Origin: Euzebya pacifica
Lineage (GTDB): Bacteria; Actinomycetota; Nitriliruptoria; Euzebyales; Euzebyaceae
DNA length: 64,000 nt
NCBI RefSeq assembly: GCF_003344865.1
Contig: NZ_CP031165.1
Coordinates: 372,001-436,000, forward strand
Reading direction: 5' to 3'
Shown here: positions 16,335 to 26,022 of the stretch, one piece after another
Layout of the letters: each line of letters starts with the position of its first letter
Numbering within the stretch: position 1 is the stretch's first letter
Notes under the pieces: generated by a model
What the model saw: only the letters and a program-made list of their open reading frames with translations
What the model was told of the DNA's origin: nothing
The model's database searches: none
Position numbers and translations under genes: made by a program

Positions 16335-19136
16335 GTGACGGCGACCCGGTCATCCGACGACGATGCCCGTCTGGTCGTGTCGGTCATCACGGCGCTGCTC
16401 GATGAGCTCCGGCCCCATGGGCATCCGACGGTCACCCTCGACAGCGACCTCGAGCGTGACCTCGCCCTGGACAGCCTTGCCCTGGCCGAGCTGCTCGCCA
16501 GGCTCGACGACGCGCGCGGCACGCGGATGTCGACCACGTTGCTCGGCACCGCCACCACGCCACGGGACCTGCTGGTCGACCCGGCAGGCCCGCCCTCGCA
16601 CCCGACCGTCGCGGCGGCCTCGCCCACCCCGGCGCCGGTCCGTCCGCCGGGTGCGGACGGGCCCCGTCCCACAGACCTGCCAACCCTGATCGACAGCCTC
16701 GACTGGCACCTGGCGACCCACCCGGACCGGCCGCACCTGCGGCTGCTCGACGAGACGGCGCCGGTCGAGCTGACCTACGCCGAGCTGCACGACCAGGCGC
16801 TCGCCGTGGCCAATGGACTGCGAGGCCGGGGCACCGAGACCGGCGACTCGATCGCCCTGATGCTGCCGACCGGACGCGACTACTTCGTGGCCTTCCTTGG
16901 CGTGCTGTTGGCCGGCTGCACCGCGGTGCCCATCTACCCGCCCGACCGGCCGTCCCGCATCGGCGAGCACCTGCAGCGGCAGCGCCACATCCTCGACAAC
17001 GCCCGGGCGACGGTCCTCATCACCGTCCCCGAGGGACGGTCGCTGGCCCGGCTGATGCGCACCCACGTCGCCTCCCTCCGCCAGGTCTGTACTGCCGAGG
17101 AGCTGGCCCAGACCGACGGCGACACGATGCCGCTGCCGCGCGCCGGGCACGACGACGTGGCGCTGGTGCAGTACACCTCCGGCAGCACCGGGGCCCCCAA
17201 GGGGGTGGTGCTCAGCCACCAGGACCTCGTCGTCAACATCGACGCGATGGCGCAGGTCATCCGCGCGACCCCCGACGACGTGTTCGTCAGCTGGCTGCCG
17301 CTGTACCACGACATGGGGCTGATCGGCGCGTGGCTGGGCAGCCTCCACGTCGGGATGCGGCTGATCTCCATGCCGCCCCAGGACTTCCTCGTCCGGCCGG
17401 CGTCATGGCTGCAGGCCATCACCGACCACGGCGGCACCCTCGCCGCATCGCCCAACTTCGGCTACGAGCTGTGCCTGCGTCGGGTCACCGACGAGCAGAT
17501 GGACGGCCTGGACCTGTCGACCTGGCGGCTGGCGTTCAACGGGGCCGAGGCGGTCGGCCCGGACACCCTGCGACGGTTCGCCGATCGGTTCGGACCCGTC
17601 GGGCTACGGCCCGAGGCGCTGGCCCCGGTCTACGGGTTGGCGGAGGCGGCGGTCGGGCTTGCGTTCCCGCCAGTCGGCCGGCCGCCGATCATCGACCGGA
17701 TCAGCCGTGACCGGCTGGTGCGCGGTGGGGTGGCCGAGCCGCTCCCCGACGGGGCCGCCGGTCCGGACGTGCTGGAGCTGGCAGCCTGCGGACAGCCGCT
17801 GCCCGGCTACGCCATCCGTGTGGTCGACCGCGCCGGCAGCACGCTGCCCGACCGGACGCAGGGACGCATCCAGTTCACCGGCCCGTCGGCGACCCGTGGC
17901 TACCTCCGCAACGACGAGGCCACCCGTCGGCTGCGAGACGGTGAGTGGCTGGACACCGGCGACCTTGGCTACCTGGCCGACGGCGACATCGTCATCACCG
18001 GCCGGGTCAAGGACCTGATCATCCGCGCGGGCCGCAACCTGCACCCCCAGGAGCTCGAGCAGGTCGTCGGCGCCGTCGACGGTGTCCGGGCCGGCTGTGT
18101 GGCGGCGTTCGGGGTGGGCGACGCCGAGCGTGGCACCGAACGGCTGGTCGTGGTGGCCGAGACCCGCGAGACCGACCCTGTGGCACGGGAAGCGATCCGG
18201 AGCGGGATCGTCGACGCCGCGGTCGACGTGGTCGAGACCCCTCCGGACGAGATCGTCCTCGTCGGGCCGGGGACCGTGCCGAAGACGTCCAGCGGCAAGC
18301 TCCGCCGGGCCGAGACGGCCAGGCGCTACACCGACGGGTTGCTGGACCAGCCGGTCCGTGCCGCGTGGGTGCAGCTGGCCCGGTTCGGGTGGGGCGGGCT
18401 GCCCCGGGCCGTGCGCGGCCTGGTCGCCCGACTTCGCGAGACCCTTCATGCCGCATGGGCTCGGCTGCTCGTCGTCAGCGTGGTCGTCCCCCTCGCCGTC
18501 ATGGTCGTCCTGCTGCCCGGTCACCGGCTGCGCTGGCGGCTGGTCCGGCGCGTGCTGCGCGCCCTCGTCCCGCTGATGGGCACCCCGATCGAGGCCGACG
18601 GCGCTGCGCTTCCGGCGCCGCCTGCGGTGATCGTCGCCAACCACGCGAGCTGGCTCGACGGGTTGGTCCTGTCGGCGCACCTGGAGGGTGGCGTCCGGTT
18701 CGTCGTCGGCGAGGTCCTGCGCGACAAGCCCATCGAGGGGTTCGTCCTCCGGCGGCTGGGCGCGGTGTTCGTCGAACGCCACGACCGGGAGCAAGGGGTC
18801 GCCGACGTGGCCGCCCTGTCAGAGACGTTGGACGACCGCAGCTACCTGGTTGCCTTCCCCGAGGGCGGTCTGGACAGCATCGTCGGGCTCCGGCCGTTCC
18901 GCCTCGGGGCCTTCAGCGTCGCGGCCACCGCAGGGGTGCCGGTCGTGCCCATCGCCATCAGGGGCAGCCGATGGGTGCTGCCGCCCCACACGACCCACCT
19001 GCGGCGCGGGACCATCCACCTGGAGGTGGGCGCGCCGATCCTGCCGGCCGGGTCGGGCTGGTCAGCGACGCTGCAGCTGCGGGACGCGGCCCGGGCGCAC
19101 ATCGCGCGCCACTGCGGCGAGCCCGACCTCGGCTGA
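16335..19136 (+). CDS. ACP / acyl-AMP ligase / PlsC acyltransferase fusion
   Basis: A 933-residue multidomain lipid enzyme. Residues 10-85 form an acyl carrier domain with a DSL motif (Ser47 is the predicted phosphopantetheine site). Residues about 115-670 are an AMP-forming acyl ligase of the long-chain fatty-acyl-AMP ligase type: YTSGSTGAPKG near 280, FVSWLPLYHDMGLIG, YGLAEAAVG, WLDTGDLGYL and KTSSGKLRR. A hydrophobic stretch near 715-735 leads into a PlsC-like acyltransferase with NHASWLD (HX4D) near 770 and FPEGGLDS. The set suggests that a fatty acid is adenylated, loaded on the built-in carrier and passed to an acceptor at the membrane, reminiscent of Aas-type enzymes with their own ACP. 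The acceptor is unknown. GTG 16335 is the start used. Confidence 0.88.
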   Translation: MTATRSSDDDARLVVSVITALLDELRPHGHPTVTLDSDLERDLALDSLALAELLARLDDARGTRMSTTLLGTATTPRDLLVDPAGPPSHPTVAAASPTPAPVRPPGADGPRPTDLPTLIDSLDWHLATHPDRPHLRLLDETAPVELTYAELHDQALAVANGLRGRGTETGDSIALMLPTGRDYFVAFLGVLLAGCTAVPIYPPDRPSRIGEHLQRQRHILDNARATVLITVPEGRSLARLMRTHVASLRQVCTAEELAQTDGDTMPLPRAGHDDVALVQYTSGSTGAPKGVVLSHQDLVVNIDAMAQVIRATPDDVFVSWLPLYHDMGLIGAWLGSLHVGMRLISMPPQDFLVRPASWLQAITDHGGTLAASPNFGYELCLRRVTDEQMDGLDLSTWRLAFNGAEAVGPDTLRRFADRFGPVGLRPEALAPVYGLAEAAVGLAFPPVGRPPIIDRISRDRLVRGGVAEPLPDGAAGPDVLELAACGQPLPGYAIRVVDRAGSTLPDRTQGRIQFTGPSATRGYLRNDEATRRLRDGEWLDTGDLGYLADGDIVITGRVKDLIIRAGRNLHPQELEQVVGAVDGVRAGCVAAFGVGDAERGTERLVVVAETRETDPVAREAIRSGIVDAAVDVVETPPDEIVLVGPGTVPKTSSGKLRRAETARRYTDGLLDQPVRAAWVQLARFGWGGLPRAVRGLVARLRETLHAAWARLLVVSVVVPLAVMVVLLPGHRLRWRLVRRVLRALVPLMGTPIEADGAALPAPPAVIVANHASWLDGLVLSAHLEGGVRFVVGEVLRDKPIEGFVLRRLGAVFVERHDREQGVADVAALSETLDDRSYLVAFPEGGLDSIVGLRPFRLGAFSVAATAGVPVVPIAIRGSRWVLPPHTTHLRRGTIHLEVGAPILPAGSGWSATLQLRDAARAHIARHCGEPDLG

Positions 19137-19203
19137 GCCCTGAGGTCGAGCGGCAGCGCTCTTCGGTCGCACCTTGCAGCGACAACGGCGCAGCGGGCGA
19201 GCC

Positions 19204-19776
19204 TCAGGAGGTCAGCGAGAACACCGTCGGGAGGGGGACGGTGACGCCCAGCACCTCGACCGCGGCATCCTCCGACGTCGTGTCGACCGTGGTGTAGGCC
19301 CCGTCGACCGGGTCGGTGTGCACGACCAGCCGGCGCTGGACCAGGTCCAGGACCCAGTACTCGGGCACGGCAGCCTCGGCGTACAGGCGGGCCTTGACCA
19401 CGAGGTCGCGCCGACGGCTGGAGTGGGCGACCTCCACAACCAGCTCGGCTGCGGCGACCGCGTCGGTGATGGCGTGGAAGTCCGCGGTCCGCACGATCGC
19501 CAGATCGGGCACCGGCTGGCTGTACTCGCTGACCGCGTAGGGATGGGAGACCCCAACCATGCGGTCGGGATCGAGGTGGCGGGCGAAGTGGTTGGTCAGC
19601 CACATCACCACCTTCAGGTGCGGTCCACCCTCTGCTGCCATGGCCACGATCACCCCGTCGATCAGCTCGACCCGCTCGTCGTCGAACCAGCCGTCGGCAC
19701 CCCACGCGTTGAACTCCCGACGGGAGATCGGGCGGATGGTGTCGGACAGCTCGGCGAGCACCTCGGGCATGGCCAT
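19204..19776 (-). CDS. Uma2-family (DUF820) nuclease-fold protein
   Basis: A 190-residue member of the Uma2/DUF820 family of restriction-endonuclease-like (PD-(D/E)XK) fold. Visible features are RREFNAWGADGWF, a conserved Glu in VELIDGVIVAMA, the predicted core VPDLAIVRTADF, AAELVVEVAHSSRRRD and KARLYAEAAVPEYWVLDL. The family is abundant in cyanobacteria and some actinobacteria; its biological role is not established. ATG 19776 starts MAMPEV; an in-frame extension upstream lacks coding character. It is divergent from the LLM oxidoreductase gene, with a 14-bp palindrome in the shared 130-base region. Confidence 0.85.
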   Translation of the reverse strand: MAMPEVLAELSDTIRPISRREFNAWGADGWFDDERVELIDGVIVAMAAEGGPHLKVVMWLTNHFARHLDPDRMVGVSHPYAVSEYSQPVPDLAIVRTADFHAITDAVAAAELVVEVAHSSRRRDLVVKARLYAEAAVPEYWVLDLVQRRLVVHTDPVDGAYTTVDTTSEDAAVEVLGVTVPLPTVFSLTS

Positions 19777-19864
19777 GACCCCAGTGGCGCACGTCCGGGG
19801 CAGGTCCGTCAAGGTCGGGACGGTTGTGGACAATGGGGTCGGGAATGCGGCATGGGTCGATATT

Positions 19865-19878
19865 GTTAGAGTTCTAAC
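19865..19878. promoter_or_regulatory. Perfect 14-bp palindrome, candidate operator
   Basis: GTTAGAGTTCTAAC has 6-bp arms around a 2-base centre in an AT-richer patch, 28 bases before the LLM oxidoreductase start and within the divergent promoter region shared with the Uma2 gene. The layout fits a MarR- or PadR-like repressor site, but no regulator gene is adjacent. Confidence 0.5.
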
Positions 19879-19906
19879 TACTACTGCTGCGAGCTGAGGA
19901 GAGGTC

Positions 19907-20956
19907 ATGGAGTCCCGTATCGAGCTGGGTGTCGACACGTTCGGCGACGTCACCGTCGACGCGTCGGGGAACCGGCTGCACCCGGCGGCGGTCATCCGCA
20001 ACGTCGTCGACGAGGCCGTGCTGGCCGAGGAGGTGGGGCTGGACTTCATCGGCATCGGCGAGCACCACCGCGACGACTTCGCCGTGTCCTCGCCCGAGGT
20101 CGTCCTGGCCGCCATCGCCGGCCGCACCGAACGGATCAAGCTGGGGTCGGCGGTGACGGTCCTGAGCTCCGACGATCCGGTCCGGGTGTTCCAGCGCTTC
20201 TCCACCCTCGACGCGGTCTCCAACGGGCGCGCGGAGGTCATCCTCGGCCGTGGGTCGTTCACCGAGTCCTTCCCGCTGTTCGGGCTGGACCTGCACGACT
20301 ACGAGCGGCTGTTCGAGGAGAAGCTGGACCTGTTCGCGAGGCTGCTGGAGGAGGGCCCGGTCACCTGGCAGGGCACCGTCCGCGCGGGCCTGGACGAGCA
20401 GGTCGTGTGGCCGCCGACCGAGGGTGGCCTGAAGGCGTGGGTCGGTGTTGGCGGCAGCCCCGAGTCCGTCGTCCGGGCCGCCCGCTACGGCCTGCCGTTG
20501 ATGCTGGCCATCATCGGCGGATCACCCGTGCGGTTCACGCCGCTGGTCGACCTGTACCACCGTGCGCTGGACCAGCTGGGCAAGGACCGCCAGCCCATCG
20601 GGGCGCACCTGCCCGGCCACATCGCCGAGACCGACCAGCAGGCGCTGGACGAGCTGTGGCCGCACCATCGCGCCATGCACGCCCGCATCGGTGCCGAGCG
20701 CGGCTGGCCGCCCATGACCCGCGACCAGTACGAGGCAGCGGCCGGCCCCGAGGGGCCGCTGATGGCCGGCTCCCCGGAGACCGTCGCCGCCAAGCTGGTC
20801 GAGGTGGCGAGGGACCTGTCCCTGGACCGGATCGACCTCAAGCTGTCGGCCGGCACCCTGCCCCACGAGGCGATGATGCGGTCCATCGAGCTGTACGGCC
20901 GCGAGGTCGCCCCGCGGGTCCACGCGGCGCTTGCCGAGGACGTCGCGGTCGGCTGA
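19907..20956 (+). CDS. LLM-class flavin (FMN or F420)-dependent oxidoreductase
   Basis: A 349-residue luciferase-like (LLM) TIM-barrel oxidoreductase. It begins RIELGVDTFGDV and carries EEVGLDFIGIGEHHRDDFA, IKLGSAVTVLSSDDPVRV, GRAEVILGRGSF and KAWVGVGGSPESVVRAA, typical of the class. Members use reduced FMN or coenzyme F420, the latter being common in actinobacteria; neither the substrate nor the cofactor can be decided here. ATG 19907 follows a strong GAGGAGAGG at 19896-19904. A palindrome just upstream suggests local transcriptional control. The gene converges on the MFS transporter with only 14 bases between the stop codons. Confidence 0.9.
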   Translation: MESRIELGVDTFGDVTVDASGNRLHPAAVIRNVVDEAVLAEEVGLDFIGIGEHHRDDFAVSSPEVVLAAIAGRTERIKLGSAVTVLSSDDPVRVFQRFSTLDAVSNGRAEVILGRGSFTESFPLFGLDLHDYERLFEEKLDLFARLLEEGPVTWQGTVRAGLDEQVVWPPTEGGLKAWVGVGGSPESVVRAARYGLPLMLAIIGGSPVRFTPLVDLYHRALDQLGKDRQPIGAHLPGHIAETDQQALDELWPHHRAMHARIGAERGWPPMTRDQYEAAAGPEGPLMAGSPETVAAKLVEVARDLSLDRIDLKLSAGTLPHEAMMRSIELYGREVAPRVHAALAEDVAVG

Positions 20957-20970
20957 CCGCTCGACCCGTC

Positions 20971-22206
20971 CTAGACAGTCGCGGGCATCGTCTCGCGCAT
21001 CCTGATCGCGAGCGCCGCCGCGGCCAGCAGCAGGGCGGCGGTGGTGACGAACGCGCTGGTGAAGCCGAACCCCTCGACGAGGGCGCCGAGGACCAACGGT
21101 CCACCGACGGAGCCGAGGTCCCCGGCGGTGTTGAGCACCCCCACCGCCCGGCCGGCCCGGTCCTTGCTGACCACGTCACCGACGATGGCAGCCGGCAGCG
21201 GGTTCGTGGCGCCGGTCACGAGTCCGAAGGCGCCCATCGCGACCAGGAACGGCCACGTGCCGTCGAGGACGACGAAGCCCAGCGCCACCACCGCGAAGGT
21301 CGTGAAGCCGATGACCCCGACCGGTCGTCGACCGCGGATGTCGATCAGGCGACCGGCTGGAACGACGAGGAGGAGCTGGCCGACCGACGCGACCGTCAGC
21401 CCGATCCCGAGGAGGGCGGGACCGAGGGACAGCACGTCCTCGGCGAACAGCGGGACGACGGAGAACCGCAGGCCCGAGAGGGTCCAGCGGACGGCCGCCA
21501 TCATCACGAGGGCGGCGATCAGCTCACGGGTCCGGAGCAGCTGCCCGAAGCCGGCGAACGGGTTGCGCGAGCGGTCGGGCAGGACATCGTCTTCGGTCGG
21601 GGCCTCGGGGCCCGGCAGACGACTGAAGGCGACCAGCCCCGCGATGCCACAGGCGGCGGCGTAGACGACGAAGGGCCAGCGCAGGCCGAGGGGTTCGGCA
21701 AGCGCCCCGCCGACGGTCGGGCCGAACGAGGAGCCGATCAGGAACGAGGACTGGATGGTCCCCACCGCACGGCCGCGGAGGCTGGCCGGCGCGGTGACGA
21801 GGGTGAGGGTCACCAGCGCGCCGAGGAACAGGGCACTGCCGAACCCGCCGATGCCCCGGGCGAACAGGAACCACCAGTAGGTCGGGGCGGCGGCGCTGGC
21901 CAGCGAGGACGCCCCGACGATGAGCGCACCCCAGCCGACGGCCCGGCGCATGCCGATGGTGTCGATGAGCGGACCCACGGCCAGGTTGGACACCAGCCGC
22001 ACCCCGGCGAACACGCTGACGATCGCCGTCGCTGCGAACACCCCGACCCCGAAGGATCGGGCGAAGGCCGGGATGATCGGGATGACCAGCCCGAACCCCA
22101 GCCCCACGACCACGCCGATGGCGAGCGCCGCCGTGAACCCGGGGACCTCCCGCAGGTCGGCAAGGCCGGGTCGGCTGTCGGTCGGCGCGTTGTCGTGGTC
22201 GGTCAT
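20971..22206 (-). CDS. MFS transporter, 12-helix type
   Basis: A 411-residue integral membrane protein with about 12 hydrophobic segments, in the size range of major facilitator drug/proton antiporters. The cytoplasmic loop after helix 2 carries GPLIDTIGMRRAVGWG, a variant of the MFS motif A, and a related GRLIDIRGRRPVG lies in the second half. The central loop (GPEAPTEDDVLPDRSRNP) separates the two six-helix bundles. The N-terminus (MTDHDNAPTDSRPG) is short and cytoplasmic. ATG 22206 is used; ATG 22221 would add five residues. The substrate is unknown. It converges on the LLM oxidoreductase gene, so there is no operon evidence linking them. Confidence 0.9.
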   Translation of the reverse strand: MTDHDNAPTDSRPGLADLREVPGFTAALAIGVVVGLGFGLVIPIIPAFARSFGVGVFAATAIVSVFAGVRLVSNLAVGPLIDTIGMRRAVGWGALIVGASSLASAAAPTYWWFLFARGIGGFGSALFLGALVTLTLVTAPASLRGRAVGTIQSSFLIGSSFGPTVGGALAEPLGLRWPFVVYAAACGIAGLVAFSRLPGPEAPTEDDVLPDRSRNPFAGFGQLLRTRELIAALVMMAAVRWTLSGLRFSVVPLFAEDVLSLGPALLGIGLTVASVGQLLLVVPAGRLIDIRGRRPVGVIGFTTFAVVALGFVVLDGTWPFLVAMGAFGLVTGATNPLPAAIVGDVVSKDRAGRAVGVLNTAGDLGSVGGPLVLGALVEGFGFTSAFVTTAALLLAAAALAIRMRETMPATV

Positions 22207-22390
22207 GGGTGGGTCGAGCATGCCCGACCGACGCGGGGGCAGCAGGCTGTCGGCGAAGTCACCCCCGCGTCCACGCGGCGCTGGCCGAAGACGTTCGGTC
22301 AGCTGAACGCACGACAGGGCCTGTACAGCTCCCGAATTCGAGGCGTAGGTTTGGAGTGGGAAGCAGCATGTCGCTGGGAACGAGGGGCTC

Positions 22391-25300
22391 ATGGGCAACG
22401 CATCCGTTCGGTATCGCGTCGCGGTGGTGGTGTTGCTCGCGCTGACGACATCGGTCATGGCGCCTGCGCCGGCCATCGCACACCCAGCGCCGTTCGAGGT
22501 GGTGGTGCTCGGCGGCCCGGCGACGGTGTCGGAAGCCGTCGCCGACCAGCTCGACGACGACAGGCACGACGTGGTGCGGCTCGCGGACGAGGACCGCTAC
22601 GGCACGGCTGCGGCGATATCGGCGTCGCGGTTCGGGCCGGGCATCACGACGGCGTTCGTGGCGACCGGGGAGGACTTCGCTGACGCCCTCGCCGGCGGAC
22701 CGTGGGCTGCCCGGAGCGGCGGACCGATCCTGCTCACCCGCCACGGGGACCTGCCCGAACCGACCCGGGCAGAGATCCTCCGACTGTCACCGGACCGCGT
22801 CGTGATCCTCGGTGGCCCGAGCGCGGTCAGCCCGGTTGTCGAGGCCGAGCTCGCCGACCTCGTGCCCACCGTGGAACGGATCGGCGGCGACTCGCGGGTC
22901 GAGACGGCGGTGTTGGTCGCGCAGGCGTCCCACCCCTCGGGCGCGGGAGAGGTCGCCATCGCGCGGGCCGATGACTTCGCCGACGCGCTGACCGCCGGCC
23001 CCCTGATGGCGGCCCGCGACGGGGTGATCCTCCTCTCCGACACCAACCAGTTGCCCGACCGCACCCGCACGGAGCTGCAACGACTGGACCCGGATCGGAT
23101 CACCGTCCTCGGCGGCACCGCCGCCATCGACGAGGACGTCGAGGCCGAGCTGGCGACCCTGGCCGACTCCGTCGAACGCGTGGCCGGCGCCACCCGCACC
23201 GAGACCGCCGTGGCCATCTCCGCGGCCCAGTTCGCAGCCGACACCGCCCGAGCCGTCTACGTCGCCAACGCCGGTGCCTTCCCCGACGCGCTGGCCGGTG
23301 CCGCACTCGCTGGAGGGACCGGCGGGACGTTCGCCGGCGGGACGTTCCAACCGAACGGACCCATCCTGCTGACCGACACCGATCGCCTGCCCGACGCCAC
23401 CGCAACCGAGATCCGGCGCCTGCACCCGACGATCGACGATCCCGACGACAACCTGCCTCCCGTCGCGGAGGACATCGACGCAATCGCGACGGAGAACGTC
23501 CCCAGGATCGTCCCGCTGGTCGCGACGGACCCCGACGGCGACCCGCTGACCTATGCCATCGTCGACCAGCCCTCCTCCGGATCGGTCACCATCGACGGCG
23601 ACGATGCCCGCTTCGTCAGCGGACTTCCGGGACAACGCACCTTCACCTACACCGCCTCCGACGGGCAGGCCACGTCCAACGTCGCCACCGTCACGGTCAC
23701 CGTGCGGCGACGAAGCGGAGCGCCGACCAGCCCGATCGTGATCGGTCCAGACACCTTCGATGCGTTCGGCAACACCCAGCTGGTCATCACCCCGGACCTG
23801 GGCACCGGGCCTGACCTGGACGGGCCGGGGGTCCGCATCCAGGACAACCTGCTCGACAACGACACCGACACCGGTGGAGGGACACTCGACGTCGTGCCCA
23901 GCAGCACCGGGACGGCCAACGGCGGGACCGTGACGACGTACGCCGACGGGTCCTTCAGCTACCTGCCGCCGGTCGGCTACACCGGTGCCGACGACACCTT
24001 CACCTACACCGTGACCAACGGCACCGACAGCGCCGACGGCACGGTCACCGTCAGCCTGACCGACATGATCTGGTTCCTCGACGCCGACGCCCCGCCGGGC
24101 GGTGACGGCCGTTCCCACGCCCCCCTCGACACGGTTCCGGCCACCATCGGCGGTGCGGGGGACACGATCCACATCGGCGAGTCCGCCGCGGCGATCGGCG
24201 GGGCCGGCATCACCCTGGTCGATGGGCAACAACTCCTCGGCGTCGGCGCCGCGCTGGAGGTCGGGCCGGGACCCACGACCCTCGTTCCCGCCGGCATCCC
24301 ACCGGTCCTCGAGAGCACGGCGTCCGGTGTGGCGCTCGTGCACGACAACACCGTGCGCGGCCTGGACATCGGGTCGACAGCCGGTGACGGCATCGCGATC
24401 GACGGCGGTTCCGGCACCTTCACGCTGGACAGCGTCACGATCACCGATTCCAGCGGCGCCTGTCTGCGGGTGGACTCGACCGTGGGCGACATCACGATCC
24501 AGGACTCCACGATCACCCAGACCAACGACGCGGCCGGCATCGACATCACCAGCCACACCGGCACGTTCTCCTTCGGCCCGACGAACACCCTGGACGCCAC
24601 CAACGGCACCGGACTGCAGTTCACCGACGCCGACGGCACCTACGACGTCACCGCCGGCGTCACCCTCAACGGCGGCGATGCCGGCATCGACATCCTCAAC
24701 GGCTCGGCCGGCACCTTCACCTTCGCCGACACGACGACCATCACCAACCCCACCGGGGCCGCGGTCCTGGTCCGTGACTTCGACGCCCCCGGCCAGCTCG
24801 ACTACGACGGCAGCATCGTCAACGACAACGGCGAGCTCGTCCTCATCGACACGACCGCAGCCGGTTCGTCGGTGCGCTTCAACACCAACGGCGGCAACTC
24901 GTTGACGTCCACCGGCCCCCCCGGCCCGTCCATCGACCTGTTCGACGTGGACGGTGACCTGACGATCACCACCCCGACCACGGCCACCGATTCACAGTTC
25001 TCGCCCCTGTTCGCCACCGACGGCAGCGGCACGTGGACGTTCCACGACCTGACGATCATCGACCTGACGGGACTCAACGGTGGGGTCGACGTCTTCGGGA
25101 ACACCGGCACAGTCAACTTCCACAACCTCGACATCACCACCGACTCCGCCGGAACCGGCGCCGCCGCCACCGGGTTCCTCGCCGGCGGCAACAACGTGAT
25201 CAACGTCACAGGCACCAACCGCATCGACGCCGACGGAGGACCCGCCCTCGTCCTGATCGACACCGTCGAGGTGGACATGAAGTTCGAGAGCCTGACGGCG

Positions 25301-25783
25301 AGGAACAACCTGAGTTCGCAGATCGGGTTCAGCGGTGACGACGGGGTCAACCTGCTGAGCGTCGGTGCTGGATCGATCACCGTCGTCGGCACGACGACGG
25401 TGGCGAACGTCGACGAGGTCGGCATCCGCATGGATGGGGTCGGTGCCGACGTCACGTTCGGGTCCGTCGCCATCGACACCGTCGGAGAGGACGCCGTGAG
25501 CGCCGGTGCCGTCTTCACCAGTACCGGCGCCCTGCGCATCGACGGAGGATCCATCAGCAACACCGGGCGGGAGGGGCTGCGTTTCGGTGGCATCTTCGAC
25601 GGGACCTCCGCGAACGCCACGGTCGACGGCGTGGCGTTCAGCAGCATCGGTGGCTTCGTGGTCCAGGCCGCCAACAGCACCCTGGCCGGTACCGGCAACA
25701 CCGCGGCCCCGTTCTCCTGCAACGACCAGGGTGGCAACACCGGGTTCATCGCCTTCAACGGCGGGGCGGACACGTGCCCGTGA
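22391..25783 (+). CDS. Secreted cell-wall-binding repeat protein with beta-helix domain
   Basis: A 1130-residue exported protein starting at ATG 22391, with a signal peptide ending near APAIAH. Three CW_binding_2 repeats come first (about 38-340: VVVLGGPATVSEAVA, ATGEDFADALAGGPWAA, VVILGGPSAVSPVV, RVAGATRTETAVAI). A cadherin/Ig-like module follows near 358-435 (LVATDPDGDPLTYAIV, FTYTASDGQATSNVATVTV), then a second beta-sandwich (DDTFTYTVTNGTDSADGTVTV). Residues about 560-1130 look like a right-handed parallel beta-helix rich in short ITDSS-, FTDADG- and TFTFAD-type rungs, as in polysaccharide-binding or degrading surface proteins. No catalytic site is identified. Wall anchoring is N-terminal here, the reverse of most other wall-binding proteins in this window. 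Confidence 0.88.
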   Translation: MGNASVRYRVAVVVLLALTTSVMAPAPAIAHPAPFEVVVLGGPATVSEAVADQLDDDRHDVVRLADEDRYGTAAAISASRFGPGITTAFVATGEDFADALAGGPWAARSGGPILLTRHGDLPEPTRAEILRLSPDRVVILGGPSAVSPVVEAELADLVPTVERIGGDSRVETAVLVAQASHPSGAGEVAIARADDFADALTAGPLMAARDGVILLSDTNQLPDRTRTELQRLDPDRITVLGGTAAIDEDVEAELATLADSVERVAGATRTETAVAISAAQFAADTARAVYVANAGAFPDALAGAALAGGTGGTFAGGTFQPNGPILLTDTDRLPDATATEIRRLHPTIDDPDDNLPPVAEDIDAIATENVPRIVPLVATDPDGDPLTYAIVDQPSSGSVTIDGDDARFVSGLPGQRTFTYTASDGQATSNVATVTVTVRRRSGAPTSPIVIGPDTFDAFGNTQLVITPDLGTGPDLDGPGVRIQDNLLDNDTDTGGGTLDVVPSSTGTANGGTVTTYADGSFSYLPPVGYTGADDTFTYTVTNGTDSADGTVTVSLTDMIWFLDADAPPGGDGRSHAPLDTVPATIGGAGDTIHIGESAAAIGGAGITLVDGQQLLGVGAALEVGPGPTTLVPAGIPPVLESTASGVALVHDNTVRGLDIGSTAGDGIAIDGGSGTFTLDSVTITDSSGACLRVDSTVGDITIQDSTITQTNDAAGIDITSHTGTFSFGPTNTLDATNGTGLQFTDADGTYDVTAGVTLNGGDAGIDILNGSAGTFTFADTTTITNPTGAAVLVRDFDAPGQLDYDGSIVNDNGELVLIDTTAAGSSVRFNTNGGNSLTSTGPPGPSIDLFDVDGDLTITTPTTATDSQFSPLFATDGSGTWTFHDLTIIDLTGLNGGVDVFGNTGTVNFHNLDITTDSAGTGAAATGFLAGGNNVINVTGTNRIDADGGPALVLIDTVEVDMKFESLTARNNLSSQIGFSGDDGVNLLSVGAGSITVVGTTTVANVDEVGIRMDGVGADVTFGSVAIDTVGEDAVSAGAVFTSTGALRIDGGSISNTGREGLRFGGIFDGTSANATVDGVAFSSIGGFVVQAANSTLAGTGNTAAPFSCNDQGGNTGFIAFNGGADTCP

Positions 25784-25902
25784 GCACCGGTCAGCGACCG
25801 GGTGTGCCGGGCCGAGGGCCGGGCGGTACGGGCACGCGGGTGAAGAACACGTCGTTGGCCCTGTGGACTGCACCGGGTTCTGTTGCCGCGTGGTCGAGGT
25901 TT

Positions 25903-25917
25903 CCGTAGGGCCTACGG
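25903..25917. promoter_or_regulatory. Perfect 15-bp palindrome upstream of a membrane-protein gene
   Basis: CCGTAGG-G-CCTACGG sits in the 239-base gap between the beta-helix wall protein (ends 25783) and the membrane protein (starts 26023). It could be an operator or a short terminator. The rest of the gap contains other GC-rich inverted segments but no coding sequence I can support. Confidence 0.4.
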
Positions 25918-26022
25918 ATGGCCGGGCGCCCCACCCCGGCCATGGTGACGGCAGCGGTCGGACACCGACGTACCCGCTGGCCCATCAGCCGACCGCGACT
26001 GGGCCGGCACCGAGGAGGAACG

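Noticed and set aside
19137-19203. Small hairpin GAGCG/CGCTC between the convergent ligase-fusion and Uma2 genes
   Set aside because: A 5-bp stem is expected by chance in DNA this GC-rich.
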